This document shows positions 1 through 10,305 of a stretch of 64,000 nt of DNA, in pieces. Where the stretch lies: positions 62,001 to 126,000 of the forward strand of contig NZ_CANMRN010000007.1 of the NCBI RefSeq assembly GCF_947500265.1, in the 5' to 3' direction. Source of the DNA: an uncultured Psychrobacter sp. GTDB taxonomy: Bacteria > Pseudomonadota > Gammaproteobacteria > Pseudomonadales > Moraxellaceae. Under the pieces are notes generated by a model. That model saw nothing but the letters and a program-made list of their open reading frames with translations, had not been told where the DNA came from and did not search any database. Position 1 is the stretch's first letter; the number at the start of each line of letters is the position of its first letter. A program made the translations under genes and the position numbers.

Positions 1-213
1 GTCAGGGAATACACGAATCCAAATCTTACCGCCACGCTTAATTTTACGAGTGATGGTACGACGTGCTGCTTCGATTTGACGAGCTGTCATACGACCACGC
101 GTCAATGATTTTAGACCAATTTGTCCGAATGCAACGGTGCTTCCACGATGAGCTAGCCCAGTGTTACGACCTTTGTGCATTTTACGAAACTTGGTACGTT
201 TTGGCTGTAACAT
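1..213 (-). CDS. rplP: 50S ribosomal protein L16 (partial, N-terminal 71 codons)
   Basis: The reading frame starts with ATG at 213 and runs off the left edge of the window. The N-terminus reads [17 protein letters not shown], which is diagnostic of L16, a 50S protein at the base of the central protuberance that helps position A-site tRNA. The rest of the gene lies outside the window. It starts 3 bp after the rpsC stop, as expected for translational coupling in the S10 operon. Identity is certain; only the length is unknown. Confidence 0.97.
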   Translation of the reverse strand, partial: MLQPKRTKFRKMHKGRNTGLAHRGSTVAFGQIGLKSLTRGRMTARQIEAARRTITRKIKRGGKIWIRVFPD

Positions 214-216
214 AGT

Positions 217-939
217 TTAACCTCTGTCTGAGTTTCGACGGTTTCCACGACCACGGCGTTTTGGCGCACGAGTCTGCTCTTCTTTGACGGGATTATATAC
301 ACTGTTCATACCGTCAAGGATTTCGCCACGGAAAATCCAAACTTTAACACCGATGGTGCCGTAAGTTGTCTCTGCACGAATTGACGAGTAGTCAATATCA
401 GCACGGAGTGTATGCAATGGCACACGACCTTCACGGTACCATTCACTACGAGCAATCTCAGCACCGCCTAGACGGCCAGACAGCTCAACCTTGATACCTT
501 TAGCACCAGAACGCATGCTGTTCTGTACCGCGCGTTTCATCGCACGACGGAACATAACACGACGCTCAAGCTGGCTACCGATGCCGTCTGCTACCAAACG
601 TGCATCAAGGTCAGGTGACGTGATTTCTTCAATGTTGACCTGAGCAGGTACGCCCATAATTTTGGTCAATTCTTTTTGAAGTCTTTCGATATCTTCGCCT
701 TTTTTACCGATAACAATACCAGGACGCGCAGTGGCGATGGTAATCTTAGCAGCGCCAGTAGGACGCTCGATCATGATGTTGCTGATCATAGCGTTATCTA
801 GCTTTTTGCGTAGATATTCACGAACTTGAATGTCGTTGATTAGGTATTCTGAGTATTGTTTAGGGTTAGCATACCAGTTTGCGTTATGCTTTTTTACAAC
901 ACCAAGACGAATTCCGATTGGATGTACTTTTTGACCCAT
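217..939 (-). CDS. rpsC: 30S ribosomal protein S3
   Basis: S3 is part of the mRNA entry channel of the 30S subunit. The 240-aa product begins [13 protein letters not shown] and carries the type-2 KH signature GIVIGKKG at about residues 74-81, followed by the conserved C-terminal S3 domain. The length is slightly more than the 233 aa of E. coli; the extra residues are a basic Arg/Asn-rich tail. The gene sits between rplV and rplP in normal S10-operon order with only 3-bp gaps, so it is co-transcribed. Confidence 0.98.
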   Translation of the reverse strand: MGQKVHPIGIRLGVVKKHNANWYANPKQYSEYLINDIQVREYLRKKLDNAMISNIMIERPTGAAKITIATARPGIVIGKKGEDIERLQKELTKIMGVPAQVNIEEITSPDLDARLVADGIGSQLERRVMFRRAMKRAVQNSMRSGAKGIKVELSGRLGGAEIARSEWYREGRVPLHTLRADIDYSSIRAETTYGTIGVKVWIFRGEILDGMNSVYNPVKEEQTRAPKRRGRGNRRNSDRG

Positions 940-942
940 AAC

Positions 943-1272
943 TTATTCTCCTACCTTTATAGTGATGTGACAAGTACGCTTGCTGATACGATCAGCACGG
1001 CCTTTGGCACGTGGTAGGATACGTTTTAGCGTAATGCCTTCATCAACATAGATAGTAGCGACTTTTAGGTCGTCAATATCTAAGCCGTGATTATGTTCGG
1101 CATTGGCGATGGCTGAGTTAAGGCATTTCTTAACAAACACAGCGCCTTTTTTATTGCTATACGTTAGGATATCCAAAGCACGCTCAATAGATTTGCCACG
1201 AACTTCATCAGCAACGAGTCTAACTTTTTGTGCCGATATGGCGGCACCGCGTAATTTTGCAGTTACTTCCAT
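943..1272 (-). CDS. rplV: 50S ribosomal protein L22
   Basis: L22 lines the peptide exit tunnel of the 50S subunit. I chose the ATG at 1272 ([19 protein letters not shown]), giving 109 aa, the usual family length. An in-frame start further upstream at 1344 would add 24 residues that overlap rpsS and have no counterpart in L22. The C-terminal beta-hairpin residues [11 protein letters not shown] that enter the tunnel are present. It lies 10 bp after rpsS. Confidence 0.97.
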   Translation of the reverse strand: MEVTAKLRGAAISAQKVRLVADEVRGKSIERALDILTYSNKKGAVFVKKCLNSAIANAEHNHGLDIDDLKVATIYVDEGITLKRILPRAKGRADRISKRTCHITIKVGE

Positions 1273-1282
1273 GGTAAGCACC

Positions 1283-1558
1283 TTATCTCTTAGCTTTTTT
1301 GTCAATGCCGTGACCACGATACGTACGAGTCGGGGCAAATTCACCTAGTTTATGACCAACCATCTGCTCGCTCACGATAACCGGTACATGAGTACGGCCG
1401 TTGTGAACAGATAAAGTTAGGCCAACCATTTGTGGCAGAATCATCGAGCGGCGCGACCAAGTCTTAATTGGCTTGCGTGAGTTGGTGTCTAATGCATTCT
1501 CAACTTTAGCAAACAAGTGCGCGTCTATGAATGGACCTTTTTTCAATGAACGAGGCAT
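1283..1558 (-). CDS. rpsS: 30S ribosomal protein S19
   Basis: S19 sits on the head of the 30S subunit and contacts S13 and the 50S central protuberance. The 91-aa protein begins [12 protein letters not shown] and ends with the basic tail [14 protein letters not shown], both diagnostic. Length and position between rplB and rplV are those of the standard S10 operon. Nothing unusual. Confidence 0.98.
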   Translation of the reverse strand: MPRSLKKGPFIDAHLFAKVENALDTNSRKPIKTWSRRSMILPQMVGLTLSVHNGRTHVPVIVSEQMVGHKLGEFAPTRTYRGHGIDKKAKR

Positions 1559-1570
1559 GAAATTCTTCCT

Positions 1571-2398
1571 TTATTTCTTCTTGGCGCGACGGCGGATGAT
1601 CATGTTGTCAGTACGCTTATTGTGACGCGTTTTAAGTCCTTTAGACTTCTGACCCCAAGGGCTGGTTGGATGGCGACCTTTGTTACGACCTTCACCACCA
1701 CCGTGTGGGTGATCAACCGGGTTCATAGCGACACCACGAACAGAAGGACGAACACCACGCCAACGTGAAGCACCGGCTTTACCAAGTGATTTCAAGTTGT
1801 TTTCAGTGTTAGAAACTTCACCAATAACAGCGCGGCAATTTACGTGTACACGGCGAGTTTCGCCAGAACGCATACGTAGAATAGCATAAACACCGTCGCG
1901 ACCTAGTAACTGAACGCTAGCACCCGCAGAACGAGCCATCTGTGCACCTTTACCGATTTTAAGCTCGATATTGTGAATCACAGTACCCAATGGGATGTTT
2001 TTTAGCGGTAAGCAGTTACCTGGACGAATTGGAGAAGTCTCGCCTGACATTACTGTATCACCAACTACTTGTTTCTTAGCAGCGATAATGTAACGACGTT
2101 CGCCATCAGCATACTTAAGTAGAGCAATATGAGCAGTACGGTTAGGATCGTATTCGATACGCTCTACCGTTGCTGGGATATTGTCTTTAGTACGTTTGAA
2201 ATCGATAATGCGATAATGTTGCTTATGACCACCGCCAATGTGACGAGTAGTAATGCGGCCATTATTGTTACGACCACCTGACTTGCTTTTTGATTCTAGA
2301 AGTGCTGCAAACGGACGACCTTTGTACAGGTGTGGATGCACTACTTTTTCAACAAAACGACGGCCTGGTGATGTTGGCTTTGCTCTTACGATAGGCAT
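1571..2398 (-). CDS. rplB: 50S ribosomal protein L2
   Basis: L2 is a primary 23S rRNA binder required for subunit association and peptidyl transfer. The 275-aa protein has the OB-fold/SH3-like RNA-binding core and the invariant C-terminal segment [13 protein letters not shown]; the first His of HPHGGG (residue 230) corresponds to the functionally important His229 of E. coli. It is followed closely by rpsS. Standard length and context. Confidence 0.98.
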   Translation of the reverse strand: MPIVRAKPTSPGRRFVEKVVHPHLYKGRPFAALLESKSKSGGRNNNGRITTRHIGGGHKQHYRIIDFKRTKDNIPATVERIEYDPNRTAHIALLKYADGERRYIIAAKKQVVGDTVMSGETSPIRPGNCLPLKNIPLGTVIHNIELKIGKGAQMARSAGASVQLLGRDGVYAILRMRSGETRRVHVNCRAVIGEVSNTENNLKSLGKAGASRWRGVRPSVRGVAMNPVDHPHGGGEGRNKGRHPTSPWGQKSKGLKTRHNKRTDNMIIRRRAKKK

Positions 2399-2409
2399 GA
2401 GTGTAATCC

Positions 2410-2760
2410 TTATTCGTTATTCGCTGTTTCACTAGTAGAATCAGTAGTATTCGCTACTTCTTCACCAGCATCAGCCATTTGTACATCTTGACCAGCTTTT
2501 AAGGTAACATAGGCTTTTTTGTAGTCGTTACGACGGCCGATGCTTTTACCAAAACGCTTTGTCTTACCTTTAACATTCAAAGTGTTTACTTTAGTAACTT
2601 CAACACCTTCAAACATCAACTCAACTGCTTTTTTGACTTCAAGCTTAGTAGCATTAGAATCAATTTTAAATACCTGCACACCAAGTGAGTCGCCAAGCAT
2701 TTGAGATTTTTCTGAGAATACAGGCCCTCTTAAGACCTGATAAAGTCTTGCGTTATTCAT
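2410..2760 (-). CDS. rplW: 50S ribosomal protein L23 with acidic C-terminal extension
   Basis: L23 lies at the polypeptide exit site and docks trigger factor and SRP. The 116-aa product matches L23 through about residue 95 (KAEKSQML-type N-terminus, [13 protein letters not shown] loop). It then carries an extra tail of about 20 residues rich in Ala, Glu, Asp, Thr and Ser ([13 protein letters not shown]...), compared with 100 aa in E. coli. Its ATG overlaps the rplD stop by 4 bp, implying translational coupling. The acidic tail is unusual for a ribosomal protein but the frame is intact. Confidence 0.97.
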   Translation of the reverse strand: MNNARLYQVLRGPVFSEKSQMLGDSLGVQVFKIDSNATKLEVKKAVELMFEGVEVTKVNTLNVKGKTKRFGKSIGRRNDYKKAYVTLKAGQDVQMADAGEEVANTTDSTSETANNE

Positions 2761-3359
2761 GCTAGTGCTTCCTCAAATTGTTTCGCAGCTTCAACTGACA
2801 TGATCACTTTATCAAATGCGATCAAGCTCACTGGGTCCACTTCATTTGTACCAAGTACATTGACGTGTGGAATGTTGCGAGCAGCTAAGTATAAGTTTTC
2901 ATCAACTTCTTTAGTAACGATTAGTGCACGAGGTGCATTCAAATCGTTCAACTTAGCAATCAGTTCTTTGGTTTTCGGCCCAGAAACGCTCAACTCTTCT
3001 ACCAAAATCAGACGCTCTTGACGAATCAATTCTGCTAGGATGCACTGCATCGCACCGCGATACATTTTACGGTTTACTTTCTGTGACCAATCTTGTGGTT
3101 TTGCAGCGAATGCACGACCACCTGAACGCCAGATTGGGCTACGAATAGAACCCGCACGAGCGCGACCAGTACCTTTTTGGCGCCATGGCTTAATACCACC
3201 GCCAGAAACTTCGGCACGTGTTTTTTGTGCGCGTGTACCTTGGCGAGCACCAGCTAAATAAGCGGTGACGACTTGATGCACTAGTGCTTCGTTGAATTCA
3301 CGACCAAATGCCGTATCAGAAAGCTCAACCGCCGCACCTGTAACTGTTTTTAAATCCAC
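2757..3359 (-). CDS. rplD: 50S ribosomal protein L4
   Basis: L4 lines the exit tunnel; in E. coli it also represses its own S10 operon. The 200-aa protein contains the conserved loop [19 protein letters not shown] (about residues 52-70) that extends into the 23S rRNA core. Length is normal. The stop overlaps the rplW start (ATGA type) and the gene follows rplC by 14 bp. Whether L4 autoregulates here cannot be seen from sequence. Confidence 0.98.
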   Translation of the reverse strand: MDLKTVTGAAVELSDTAFGREFNEALVHQVVTAYLAGARQGTRAQKTRAEVSGGGIKPWRQKGTGRARAGSIRSPIWRSGGRAFAAKPQDWSQKVNRKMYRGAMQCILAELIRQERLILVEELSVSGPKTKELIAKLNDLNAPRALIVTKEVDENLYLAARNIPHVNVLGTNEVDPVSLIAFDKVIMSVEAAKQFEEALA

Positions 3360-3373
3360 GTTAATCCCCTTGC

Positions 3374-4012
3374 TTAGGCTTTGACTGACGGACGTACGAT
3401 AACATCGCCACCGGTGGCACCTGGGATAGCACCCTTGATGACAAGTAACCCTTTTTCGGCATCAACCGAAATCACTTCTAGGCCCTGAACGGTAACACGT
3501 TTGTTACCCATCTGACCCGCCATCTTCTTGCCTTTGAATACTTTACCTGGTGACTGGTTTTGACCAGTTGAACCATGCGCACGATGAGACACTGAGTTAC
3601 CATGAGTAGCATCTTGCATACTAAAGTTGTGACGCTTAACAGGGCCTTGGAAACCTTTACCTTTGCTCTGTCCTGTCACATCAACCATCTGACCTTGTTC
3701 GAACAAGTCAGCTAGAATCTCGCCACCAATCTCACGACCTTCAAGATCGCTTTCGTTGGCACAGAATTCCCAAACACCACGGCCAGCTTTAACACCAGCT
3801 TTAGCGAAGTGACCCTTTTGTGCAGCTGTTACGCGGCTGTCACGACGAGTACCTGTGGTAATTTGGATGGCTTGGTAACCATCTACATCAGTATTTTTTA
3901 CTTGAGTAATGCGGTTTGCATCGACCTCAACAACTGTTACAGGGATAGATGCGCCTGTTTCAGTGAAGACACGGGTCATGCCGCACTTTTTACCGACTAA
4001 ACCGATCGCCAT
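3374..4012 (-). CDS. rplC: 50S ribosomal protein L3
   Basis: L3 is an early assembly protein whose long loop approaches the peptidyl transferase centre. The 212-aa frame begins [14 protein letters not shown]. The loop [19 protein letters not shown] contains the GQNQSPG segment, whose Gln is the PrmB methylation target in E. coli. Second gene of the operon, 49 bp after rpsJ. Confidence 0.98.
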   Translation of the reverse strand: MAIGLVGKKCGMTRVFTETGASIPVTVVEVDANRITQVKNTDVDGYQAIQITTGTRRDSRVTAAQKGHFAKAGVKAGRGVWEFCANESDLEGREIGGEILADLFEQGQMVDVTGQSKGKGFQGPVKRHNFSMQDATHGNSVSHRAHGSTGQNQSPGKVFKGKKMAGQMGNKRVTVQGLEVISVDAEKGLLVIKGAIPGATGGDVIVRPSVKA

Positions 4013-4061
4013 TTTAGACCTCTTTATATCTTATATTAATGGGTTGGGTGTTTAATGTGCA

Positions 4062-4373
4062 TTAACCCAAAGCAATTTGAACGTCAACACCCGCCGCTAA
4101 ATCTAATTTCATTAGCGCATCCACAGTTTTGTCAGTTGGCTGAACGATATCAACCATACGCTTATGAGTACGGATTTCGTACTGGTCACGAGCGTCTTTG
4201 TTAACGTGTGGTGAGGTTAGAACGTTGAAGCGCTCAATGCGAGTCGGCAACGGTACAGGACCACAAACTTGCGCACCGGTGCGCTTTGCAGTATCAACAA
4301 TCTCTTGTGCAGATTGATCAATCAGACGATGATCAAAAGACTTAAGACGGATACGGATTCTCTGGTTAGCCAT
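4062..4373 (-). CDS. rpsJ: 30S ribosomal protein S10 / NusE
   Basis: S10 is a 30S head protein and, as NusE, a partner of NusB/NusG in transcription antitermination. The 103-aa protein begins [19 protein letters not shown] and has the standard length. It is the first gene of the operon, preceded by a 410-bp leader (4374-4783) containing the promoter candidate at 4660-4687 and a strong hairpin at 4688-4717. No other ORF is convincing in that leader. Confidence 0.98.
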   Translation of the reverse strand: MANQRIRIRLKSFDHRLIDQSAQEIVDTAKRTGAQVCGPVPLPTRIERFNVLTSPHVNKDARDQYEIRTHKRMVDIVQPTDKTVDALMKLDLAAGVDVQIALG

Positions 4374-4659
4374 GCCAGCAAGCTCCTAATATGTGCCTTT
4401 GTCATTCTTGCGTCGCAAGACCATGATCAAAAGCAGTTTGGTTAAATATTCACTTAAAGCGGCCTTCTGTTCTTAACCAGAATGAGTTCTTTATCCGAAC
4501 TTATAGCGTGCCAAAAGCAAAATAGTTTAAAGCCCCGCCAACCCTCCTATTAATTGGAAAGTAGCAAAGGCATAATGAAATAGTGCTAGAAACGATGCTC
4601 TAGCTGTCATAGCGCCAGCTTTTTTTATTCAGCTGCGCATATATAATTCAGTGGTGTAT

Positions 4660-4687
4660 ATTATACATAGTATTTTAGGTATTGCAA
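4660..4687 (-). promoter_or_regulatory. Candidate sigma70 promoter of the S10 operon
   Basis: On the minus strand TTGCAA (4682-4687) is followed after 16 bp by a perfect TATAAT (4660-4665). Transcription would begin near 4653 and leave a leader of about 280 nt before rpsJ. This is the best promoter match in the rng-rpsJ gap. Seen in sequence; activity is inferred. Confidence 0.6.
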
Positions 4688-4717
4688 GAGCAATCTCTAG
4701 TATCATTAGAGATGCTC
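4688..4717. other. Long inverted repeat between rng and the S10 promoter
   Basis: The arms GAGCAATCTCTA (4688-4699) and TAGAGATGCTC (4707-4717) pair almost perfectly around a 7-nt loop. The repeat directly abuts the -35 box of the S10 promoter candidate and lies 67 bp after the rng stop. There is no T-run on the minus side, so it is not a classical intrinsic terminator. It could be an mRNA 3'-end structure of rng or an operator for the S10 promoter. Confidence 0.4.
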
Positions 4718-4783
4718 CATCTTATACTGGCTACTAATCACACAAATATTTTCATCTAAAATTATTATTTATTTTAAATAATA

Positions 4784-6385
4784 TTAATCTAAAACAATAT
4801 CATACTGCTCTTGGGTGTATAGATTCTCTACATCAAAAGTAATGACCCTACCCAGTAGATACTCTAAATCAGCCACTGTGTCTGACTCTGTTGTAAGCAG
4901 TAAATCAATGACTGCCGCATGAGCAACCACTGTGAACTTTTTGGGAGAGTTATAAGTGCGGGCGCAGCGCATAATCTCACGGAAAATCTCAAAGCAAACC
5001 GTCTCTGCGGTTTTGACAAACCCTCGCCCTTGACAAGTTGAGCACGGCTCACACAGTTGTTGACCCAATGATTCACGCGTGCGCTTGCGTGTCATCTCTA
5101 CCAGTCCAAGCTCACTGACCTGCGTAATCTTAGTTTTTGCATAATCTTGAGTAAGCTGCGCCTGTAAGCTCTCAAGCACGTCATCTTTATGCTGTTGCTC
5201 AAGCATATCAATAAAATCTAGAATTATAATGCCGCCTAAATTACGTAGTCGTAGCTGACGAGCGATAGCATGTGTGGCTTCTAGATTAGTCTTATAGACT
5301 GTATCCTCTAATGAGCGACCGCCTACAAAAGAACCTGTATTAACATCAATCGTCGTCATAGCTTCGGTCTGATCGATGATCAGATAGCCGCCAGACTTTA
5401 GATCGACACGGCGCTTTAATGCATCACGTAAGTCGTCTTCGACACGGTGTACATCAAACAACGACTGCTCAGCGGTGTAATGCACGATACGATCATAGAC
5501 GAAGGGAACAAACTCTTTGGCAAAGTATCTGACTTGCTCATAAATCTGCGTATTATCAATAATGACTTTTTCGGTATCAGCGTGAACCAAATCACGGATA
5601 GAACGTAATGGTAATGACAGTTCTTGATAGATCAGCTCTGAGCTCTGGTGATGATTAATCTCTTGGCGACGAGCACAGATAGTACGCCACAGCTGCAATA
5701 GATAATAAATATCTTCTTCTAGCTTATCGACAGGAACTCGCTCAGCAGCGGTACGGGCAATCAGTCCACCCTTCAGATTGACCGTCTGCATCAGGCTACT
5801 AAGCTCAGTCTTTAATCGGCTACGCTCTTCTTCACCATCGATACGCTGCGATATACCAATATGATCGCTCGATGGCAAATATACTAGATAACGTGATGGT
5901 AGCGAGATATTGGTTGTTAGACGAGCACCTTTACTTCCTAACTGGTCTTTGGTTACCTGTACCAGAATACGCTGACTTTCATGCAAGCGATGCTGAATCA
6001 AAGTTTTAGACGCTGGTACGATCTCTGTACTTTGCGCACTGACAATAGGCGGTGTCACAGCCAAGCTATCAGCAGCAGCGTTGGTAGTTGCATCGTCCTC
6101 ATTTATCTCGTGCTTAGTGGCCTTAGCCGCTTTGTTTTTTTCTACAACGGGTCGTGGTTCACGCTGCATATCGTTGACATGTAGAAATGCGGTCCGTGAT
6201 TGACCAATATCTACGAAGGCTGCCTGCATACCAGGAAGGACGCGTACGACCGTCCCCAGATAGATATTGCCGACCAACCCCAGTTTGTGATGTCGTTCAA
6301 TATAAATCTCGCCCAAAATACCATTGTCTAAAACCGCAACACGGGATTCCATTGGACTAATATTAATCAGCAGCTCTTCGGACAT
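4784..6385 (-). CDS. rng: Ribonuclease G
   Basis: Endoribonuclease of the RNase E/G family, acting in 16S rRNA 5'-end maturation and mRNA decay. The N-terminal S1 domain (from residue 36, LVGNIYLGTVVRVLPGMQAAFVDIG) is followed by a DNase I-like domain with catalytic Asp at TIDVNTG (D347) and ILDFIDM (D390). The zinc-link cysteines are in CEPC (C445, C448). At 533 aa it is longer than the 489 aa of E. coli RNase G because of a hydrophilic insertion at about residues 74-125 within the S1 domain. It lacks the long RNase E scaffold. It follows maf and precedes the S10 operon on the same strand. Confidence 0.95.
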   Translation of the reverse strand: MSEELLINISPMESRVAVLDNGILGEIYIERHHKLGLVGNIYLGTVVRVLPGMQAAFVDIGQSRTAFLHVNDMQREPRPVVEKNKAAKATKHEINEDDATTNAAADSLAVTPPIVSAQSTEIVPASKTLIQHRLHESQRILVQVTKDQLGSKGARLTTNISLPSRYLVYLPSSDHIGISQRIDGEEERSRLKTELSSLMQTVNLKGGLIARTAAERVPVDKLEEDIYYLLQLWRTICARRQEINHHQSSELIYQELSLPLRSIRDLVHADTEKVIIDNTQIYEQVRYFAKEFVPFVYDRIVHYTAEQSLFDVHRVEDDLRDALKRRVDLKSGGYLIIDQTEAMTTIDVNTGSFVGGRSLEDTVYKTNLEATHAIARQLRLRNLGGIIILDFIDMLEQQHKDDVLESLQAQLTQDYAKTKITQVSELGLVEMTRKRTRESLGQQLCEPCSTCQGRGFVKTAETVCFEIFREIMRCARTYNSPKKFTVVAHAAVIDLLLTTESDTVADLEYLLGRVITFDVENLYTQEQYDIVLD

Positions 6386-6505
6386 AGTTTTTTCTCTTAT
6401 CTCTCAGCTTTCTTATTAGACGGTCATCGCCTATTAGATTGACAGTGTAACAAATGCGACTTGCTCTTGCCCATTACCCTACCGTGTCATTATGTGCATA
6501 TCCCA

Positions 6506-7189
6506 TTATAACGGGTTGACTGTGTCCATACTGCCTTCTGTCATTTCTTTGATTAGTGCCAGTGTTTGTGCCAGTGGCAGACCAACGACATTGGTATAGC
6601 TGCCATTAATACGACTGACCCATGTAGCACCAAGTCCTTGAATGCCATATCCACCTGCTTTATCAGCAGGTTCGCCACTATTCCAGTAGTCGCTCATCAT
6701 CTGTGTCGTCAGTGGTATAAAAGTCACTTCCGTACGCTCAGTGATTCGCTGCTGGTCAATAATTTGCAAGCACTGTGTAGGTTCTGATGGGCTTCGTTCT
6801 GCTTTAGGCAATAGCTGTACTTGAGTCGCTTGAACGGCAGTCCATACTTCATGGATGTTATCAGACATACGCTGCCACATACTATATGCATGGTCGCGAT
6901 CGATGGGTTTGACCAATACTGTTTTACCATCTGACAGCACGCCAATAGTATCAGAGGTCAGAATAATAAACGGTGAGGTAAGGCTATCGTGATCCGCTTG
7001 AGAGGTATCGCTTAATTGTTGTATCGCCGCATCGGCTTTGGTTTCGACCATGCGTTCGATATAGTCTGTCGGCGACTCATTATCTAACGGCGTCTCATCA
7101 ATATCTACACTTAAGATAGTAAAGTCTAGTTGCGCTCTTTCTAGTAGCTCACGACGACGCGGAGAGCCAGATGCCAAAACGATATCCAT
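6506..7189 (-). CDS. maf: Maf/YhdE family nucleoside triphosphate pyrophosphatase
   Basis: Hydrolyses dTTP/UTP or modified nucleotides to monophosphates (house-cleaning enzyme). The start chosen is the ATG at 7189 (MDIVLASGSPRRRELL), because a GA-rich ribosome site lies 8 nt upstream and the family begins with this motif; an ATG at 7204 would add five residues. The signature ASGSPRR and the catalytic SDT (in ILTSDTIGV) are present, as is the GGYGIQGLG motif near the C-terminus. At about 227 aa it is a little longer than the typical 190-200, from an insertion around the middle. Neighbour of mreD and rng, a common arrangement in gammaproteobacteria. Confidence 0.9.
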   Translation of the reverse strand: MDIVLASGSPRRRELLERAQLDFTILSVDIDETPLDNESPTDYIERMVETKADAAIQQLSDTSQADHDSLTSPFIILTSDTIGVLSDGKTVLVKPIDRDHAYSMWQRMSDNIHEVWTAVQATQVQLLPKAERSPSEPTQCLQIIDQQRITERTEVTFIPLTTQMMSDYWNSGEPADKAGGYGIQGLGATWVSRINGSYTNVVGLPLAQTLALIKEMTEGSMDTVNPL

Positions 7190-7294
7190 CGATATTCTCT
7201 TCATTTATAAATTTATGATGTGGGTGGTCATACAGTATTGTGGGCCGAGCAAGCTAAGCTGTTAATCAGAGTAACAGCTATAACTAGTGATTCA

Positions 7295-7780
7295 TTAACG
7301 CGAAAACTTGCGCAAAGCAAACAGTACGAGTGGCCAGCTGAGGATACTCATAAACAGTGATAAAGCAGACTGAGCGACAAAGACGTTTTGAATAAACATC
7401 TGTAGTATCCATAGATTTAACTGAAAGACAATCAACCCTAGACTAGCAATTAACCACGCGCTAACGGTATTCAACTGTCTGACGTAGATACTGGTAATTT
7501 TGATAACCAGTGCAACCACAACAGCGGCGAACGCTTGCTGACCTAAATGCGTATCCATCAATAAATCAGCAATCAGTCCAACCGTAAATGCGGTAAAAAT
7601 GCCGACATAGCGCGGCTGAAACAGCAACCAATAAATCAGCACCATGATCATGACCATGGGACGCAGTGTGGCCATGCTTGGGCTTAATGGATAGACATTG
7701 AGTGATGATGCAGCGATGAAACTCAGAACAATCACAACTATCAATAGTACCGTGGCATTCTCAGAATCAGGATACGACAT
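7295..7780 (-). CDS. mreD: Rod shape-determining protein MreD
   Basis: Integral membrane component of the elongasome, linking MreC to the peptidoglycan synthesis machinery. The 161-aa protein is almost entirely hydrophobic with about five transmembrane segments and carries the family-like stretch FTVGLIADLLMDTHLGQQAF. Third gene of the mreBCD cluster, 141 bp after mreC. Assignment rests on hydrophobicity, that motif and context; MreD sequences are poorly conserved. Confidence 0.88.
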   Translation of the reverse strand: MSYPDSENATVLLIVVIVLSFIAASSLNVYPLSPSMATLRPMVMIMVLIYWLLFQPRYVGIFTAFTVGLIADLLMDTHLGQQAFAAVVVALVIKITSIYVRQLNTVSAWLIASLGLIVFQLNLWILQMFIQNVFVAQSALSLFMSILSWPLVLFALRKFSR

Positions 7781-7921
7781 GGGTACTTACCTTAGCGAGT
7801 GTTTGATGGTTGCGGTGATATTGTTGATTGGATATTGGCAAGGTGAATACCATAAATGAAAAGCTTTAAAACATCAATAAGCCAGCTAATTAGCCGTCAA
7901 TACCATGGCTTACGTCATTAT

Positions 7922-8782
7922 CTATGGAGCAATAGCAGCAGCATTGTTCTCATTTAGTAGCTTGTCTTGAAGTATTAAAACATAGGCATTATCGATAAAG
8001 TTAGCTGCTGGAGTAACTTCGATCGTTCTAAAGTTATCGGTTTGCTCGTCTTTGACATGCGCGATACGCCCTACTCGATAACCTGCTGGAATACGACCGC
8101 CCAGTCCTGAAGACACTAGTTCATCACCTACTCGCACATCCGATGTTTTGAAGACGTAATTGAGACTTAATGAAGATGGGATGCCTTGACCTGTGACGAT
8201 AGCACGCTGACCGGTACGCTTAACAGTGACCGCAACTGACTGCTGCTCATCTGTAATCAACAACAGACGGCTAGTATTCGGATAGACATTGATAATCTGT
8301 CCTAATACACCGTCTTCATCGATGACCGTTTGCCCAACTTGTACACCATCTTGCTCACCTTTATTAAGCACGACAATTTGTCTGAGCAAATTGGTATCTG
8401 TACCGATGACTTGCGCCAAATTAAGATCGAACTGCTCGGGCTTGGTGGTAGATAAGATACCTTGCAGGCGTGCGTTCTGTGCCAAGATATAATCTTGCTG
8501 TTGTAGCTTGGCATGCGCGTGTATCAATTGCGACTTTAGCTGCATGTTTTCGCGACGCAGTGCTTCTTTTGATTGCAGACTACCACCAGCCCAATGCTTG
8601 GCATAGCTTGGCAATAGAGACAGCTCATAGATTGGCTGCATGGCGGCATGACTGGTACTACGTACAGGCTTGAACCAATCAGAGTTTTTGCTATCAAACC
8701 ACATCAAAATTAAGGCTGCTATCAATACAATAACTGTCTTACGAAGTGATAACGGCTGGCGAGCAAAAATACTTGGAGTCAT
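7922..8782 (-). CDS. mreC: Rod shape-determining protein MreC
   Basis: Periplasmic scaffold that binds PBP2 and MreD. The 286-aa protein has an N-terminal membrane anchor (about residues 14-30, KTVIVLIAALILMWF), a coiled coil (about 75-110, ALRRENMQLKSQLIHAHAKL) and the beta-barrel MreC domain ending in residues such as VSSGLGGRIPAGYRVGRI. Length is normal. It is separated from mreB by 313 bp holding an inverted repeat and a MITE-like repeat, so mreC may rely partly on its own promoter. Confidence 0.95.
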   Translation of the reverse strand: MTPSIFARQPLSLRKTVIVLIAALILMWFDSKNSDWFKPVRSTSHAAMQPIYELSLLPSYAKHWAGGSLQSKEALRRENMQLKSQLIHAHAKLQQQDYILAQNARLQGILSTTKPEQFDLNLAQVIGTDTNLLRQIVVLNKGEQDGVQVGQTVIDEDGVLGQIINVYPNTSRLLLITDEQQSVAVTVKRTGQRAIVTGQGIPSSLSLNYVFKTSDVRVGDELVSSGLGGRIPAGYRVGRIAHVKDEQTDNFRTIEVTPAANFIDNAYVLILQDKLLNENNAAAIAP

Positions 8783-8877
8783 AAGTCGTCTGATTTAAGG
8801 ATTCTAAAATGAACAATAGCACTTATTTACAGCATCAGTGTTTATCGAGGATATTGGGTTCTAGCACAAATGAATGC

Positions 8878-8910
8878 AATTAAAGGTAGCACAATCGGCT
8901 ACCTTTAATT
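8878..8910. terminator. Perfect 13-bp inverted repeat in the mreB-mreC gap
   Basis: The arms AATTAAAGGTAGC (8878-8890) and GCTACCTTTAATT (8898-8910) are perfect complements around a 7-nt loop. It lies beyond the end of mreB and upstream of mreC. Flanking sequence is only weakly T-rich on either strand. It probably acts as a terminator or attenuator that sets mreB expression above that of mreCD. Confidence 0.45.
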
Positions 8911-8915
8911 TTATA

Positions 8916-9023
8916 TATAGTCAATTTTCTATAAATTGGATACGGTGTCAGTCACGCTCAGCCTAATACTTATAGTACTTTCGCTCGGCTTCCTTGTATC
9001 CAAATTATATTGAACCGACTATA
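8916..9023 (+). repeat. 108-bp MITE-like repeat, copy 1
   Basis: The element is bounded by TATAGTC and its complement GACTATA, and contains GGATACGGTGTCAG, TAGTACTTTCGCTCGG and CTTCCTTGTATCC. A second copy of identical length lies in opposite orientation at 53256-53363, with about 14 differences in 108 bp by my count. It has no coding capacity. It is a likely non-autonomous transposon-derived intergenic repeat, inserted between mreB and mreC. Confidence 0.75.
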
Positions 9024-9095
9024 TTTATAATTTCATCATTCACATAAATCATCATATATTGCCAAGACTATATAGCAATTAAAGATAAAGATGAC

Positions 9096-10211
<1,116 letters not shown>

Positions 10212-10280
10212 TTACTTGTGGCAACAATTAATCATCCCAACAAGTCAAAATCCAAACAATAATGATGAAATGAAAAAACT

Positions 10281-10305
10281 GAGCTAAATTATACCGATTT
10301 AGCTC
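10281..10305. promoter_or_regulatory. Palindrome in the mreB leader enclosing a -10-like box
   Basis: GAGCTAAAT (10281-10289) and ATTTAGCTC (10297-10305) form a perfect 9-bp stem with a 7-nt loop. On the minus strand the loop side reads GGTATAAT, a -10-like sequence, and the stem is followed by AGTTTTTT. It could be an operator over the mreB promoter or an attenuator-type terminator in its leader. The rest of the gap (10306-10815) holds A/T-rich sequence with no convincing gene. Confidence 0.35.

Noticed and set aside
8916..9023. Complete insertion sequence
   Set aside because: The 108-bp repeats have no transposase and are too short; no intact IS was found in the window.
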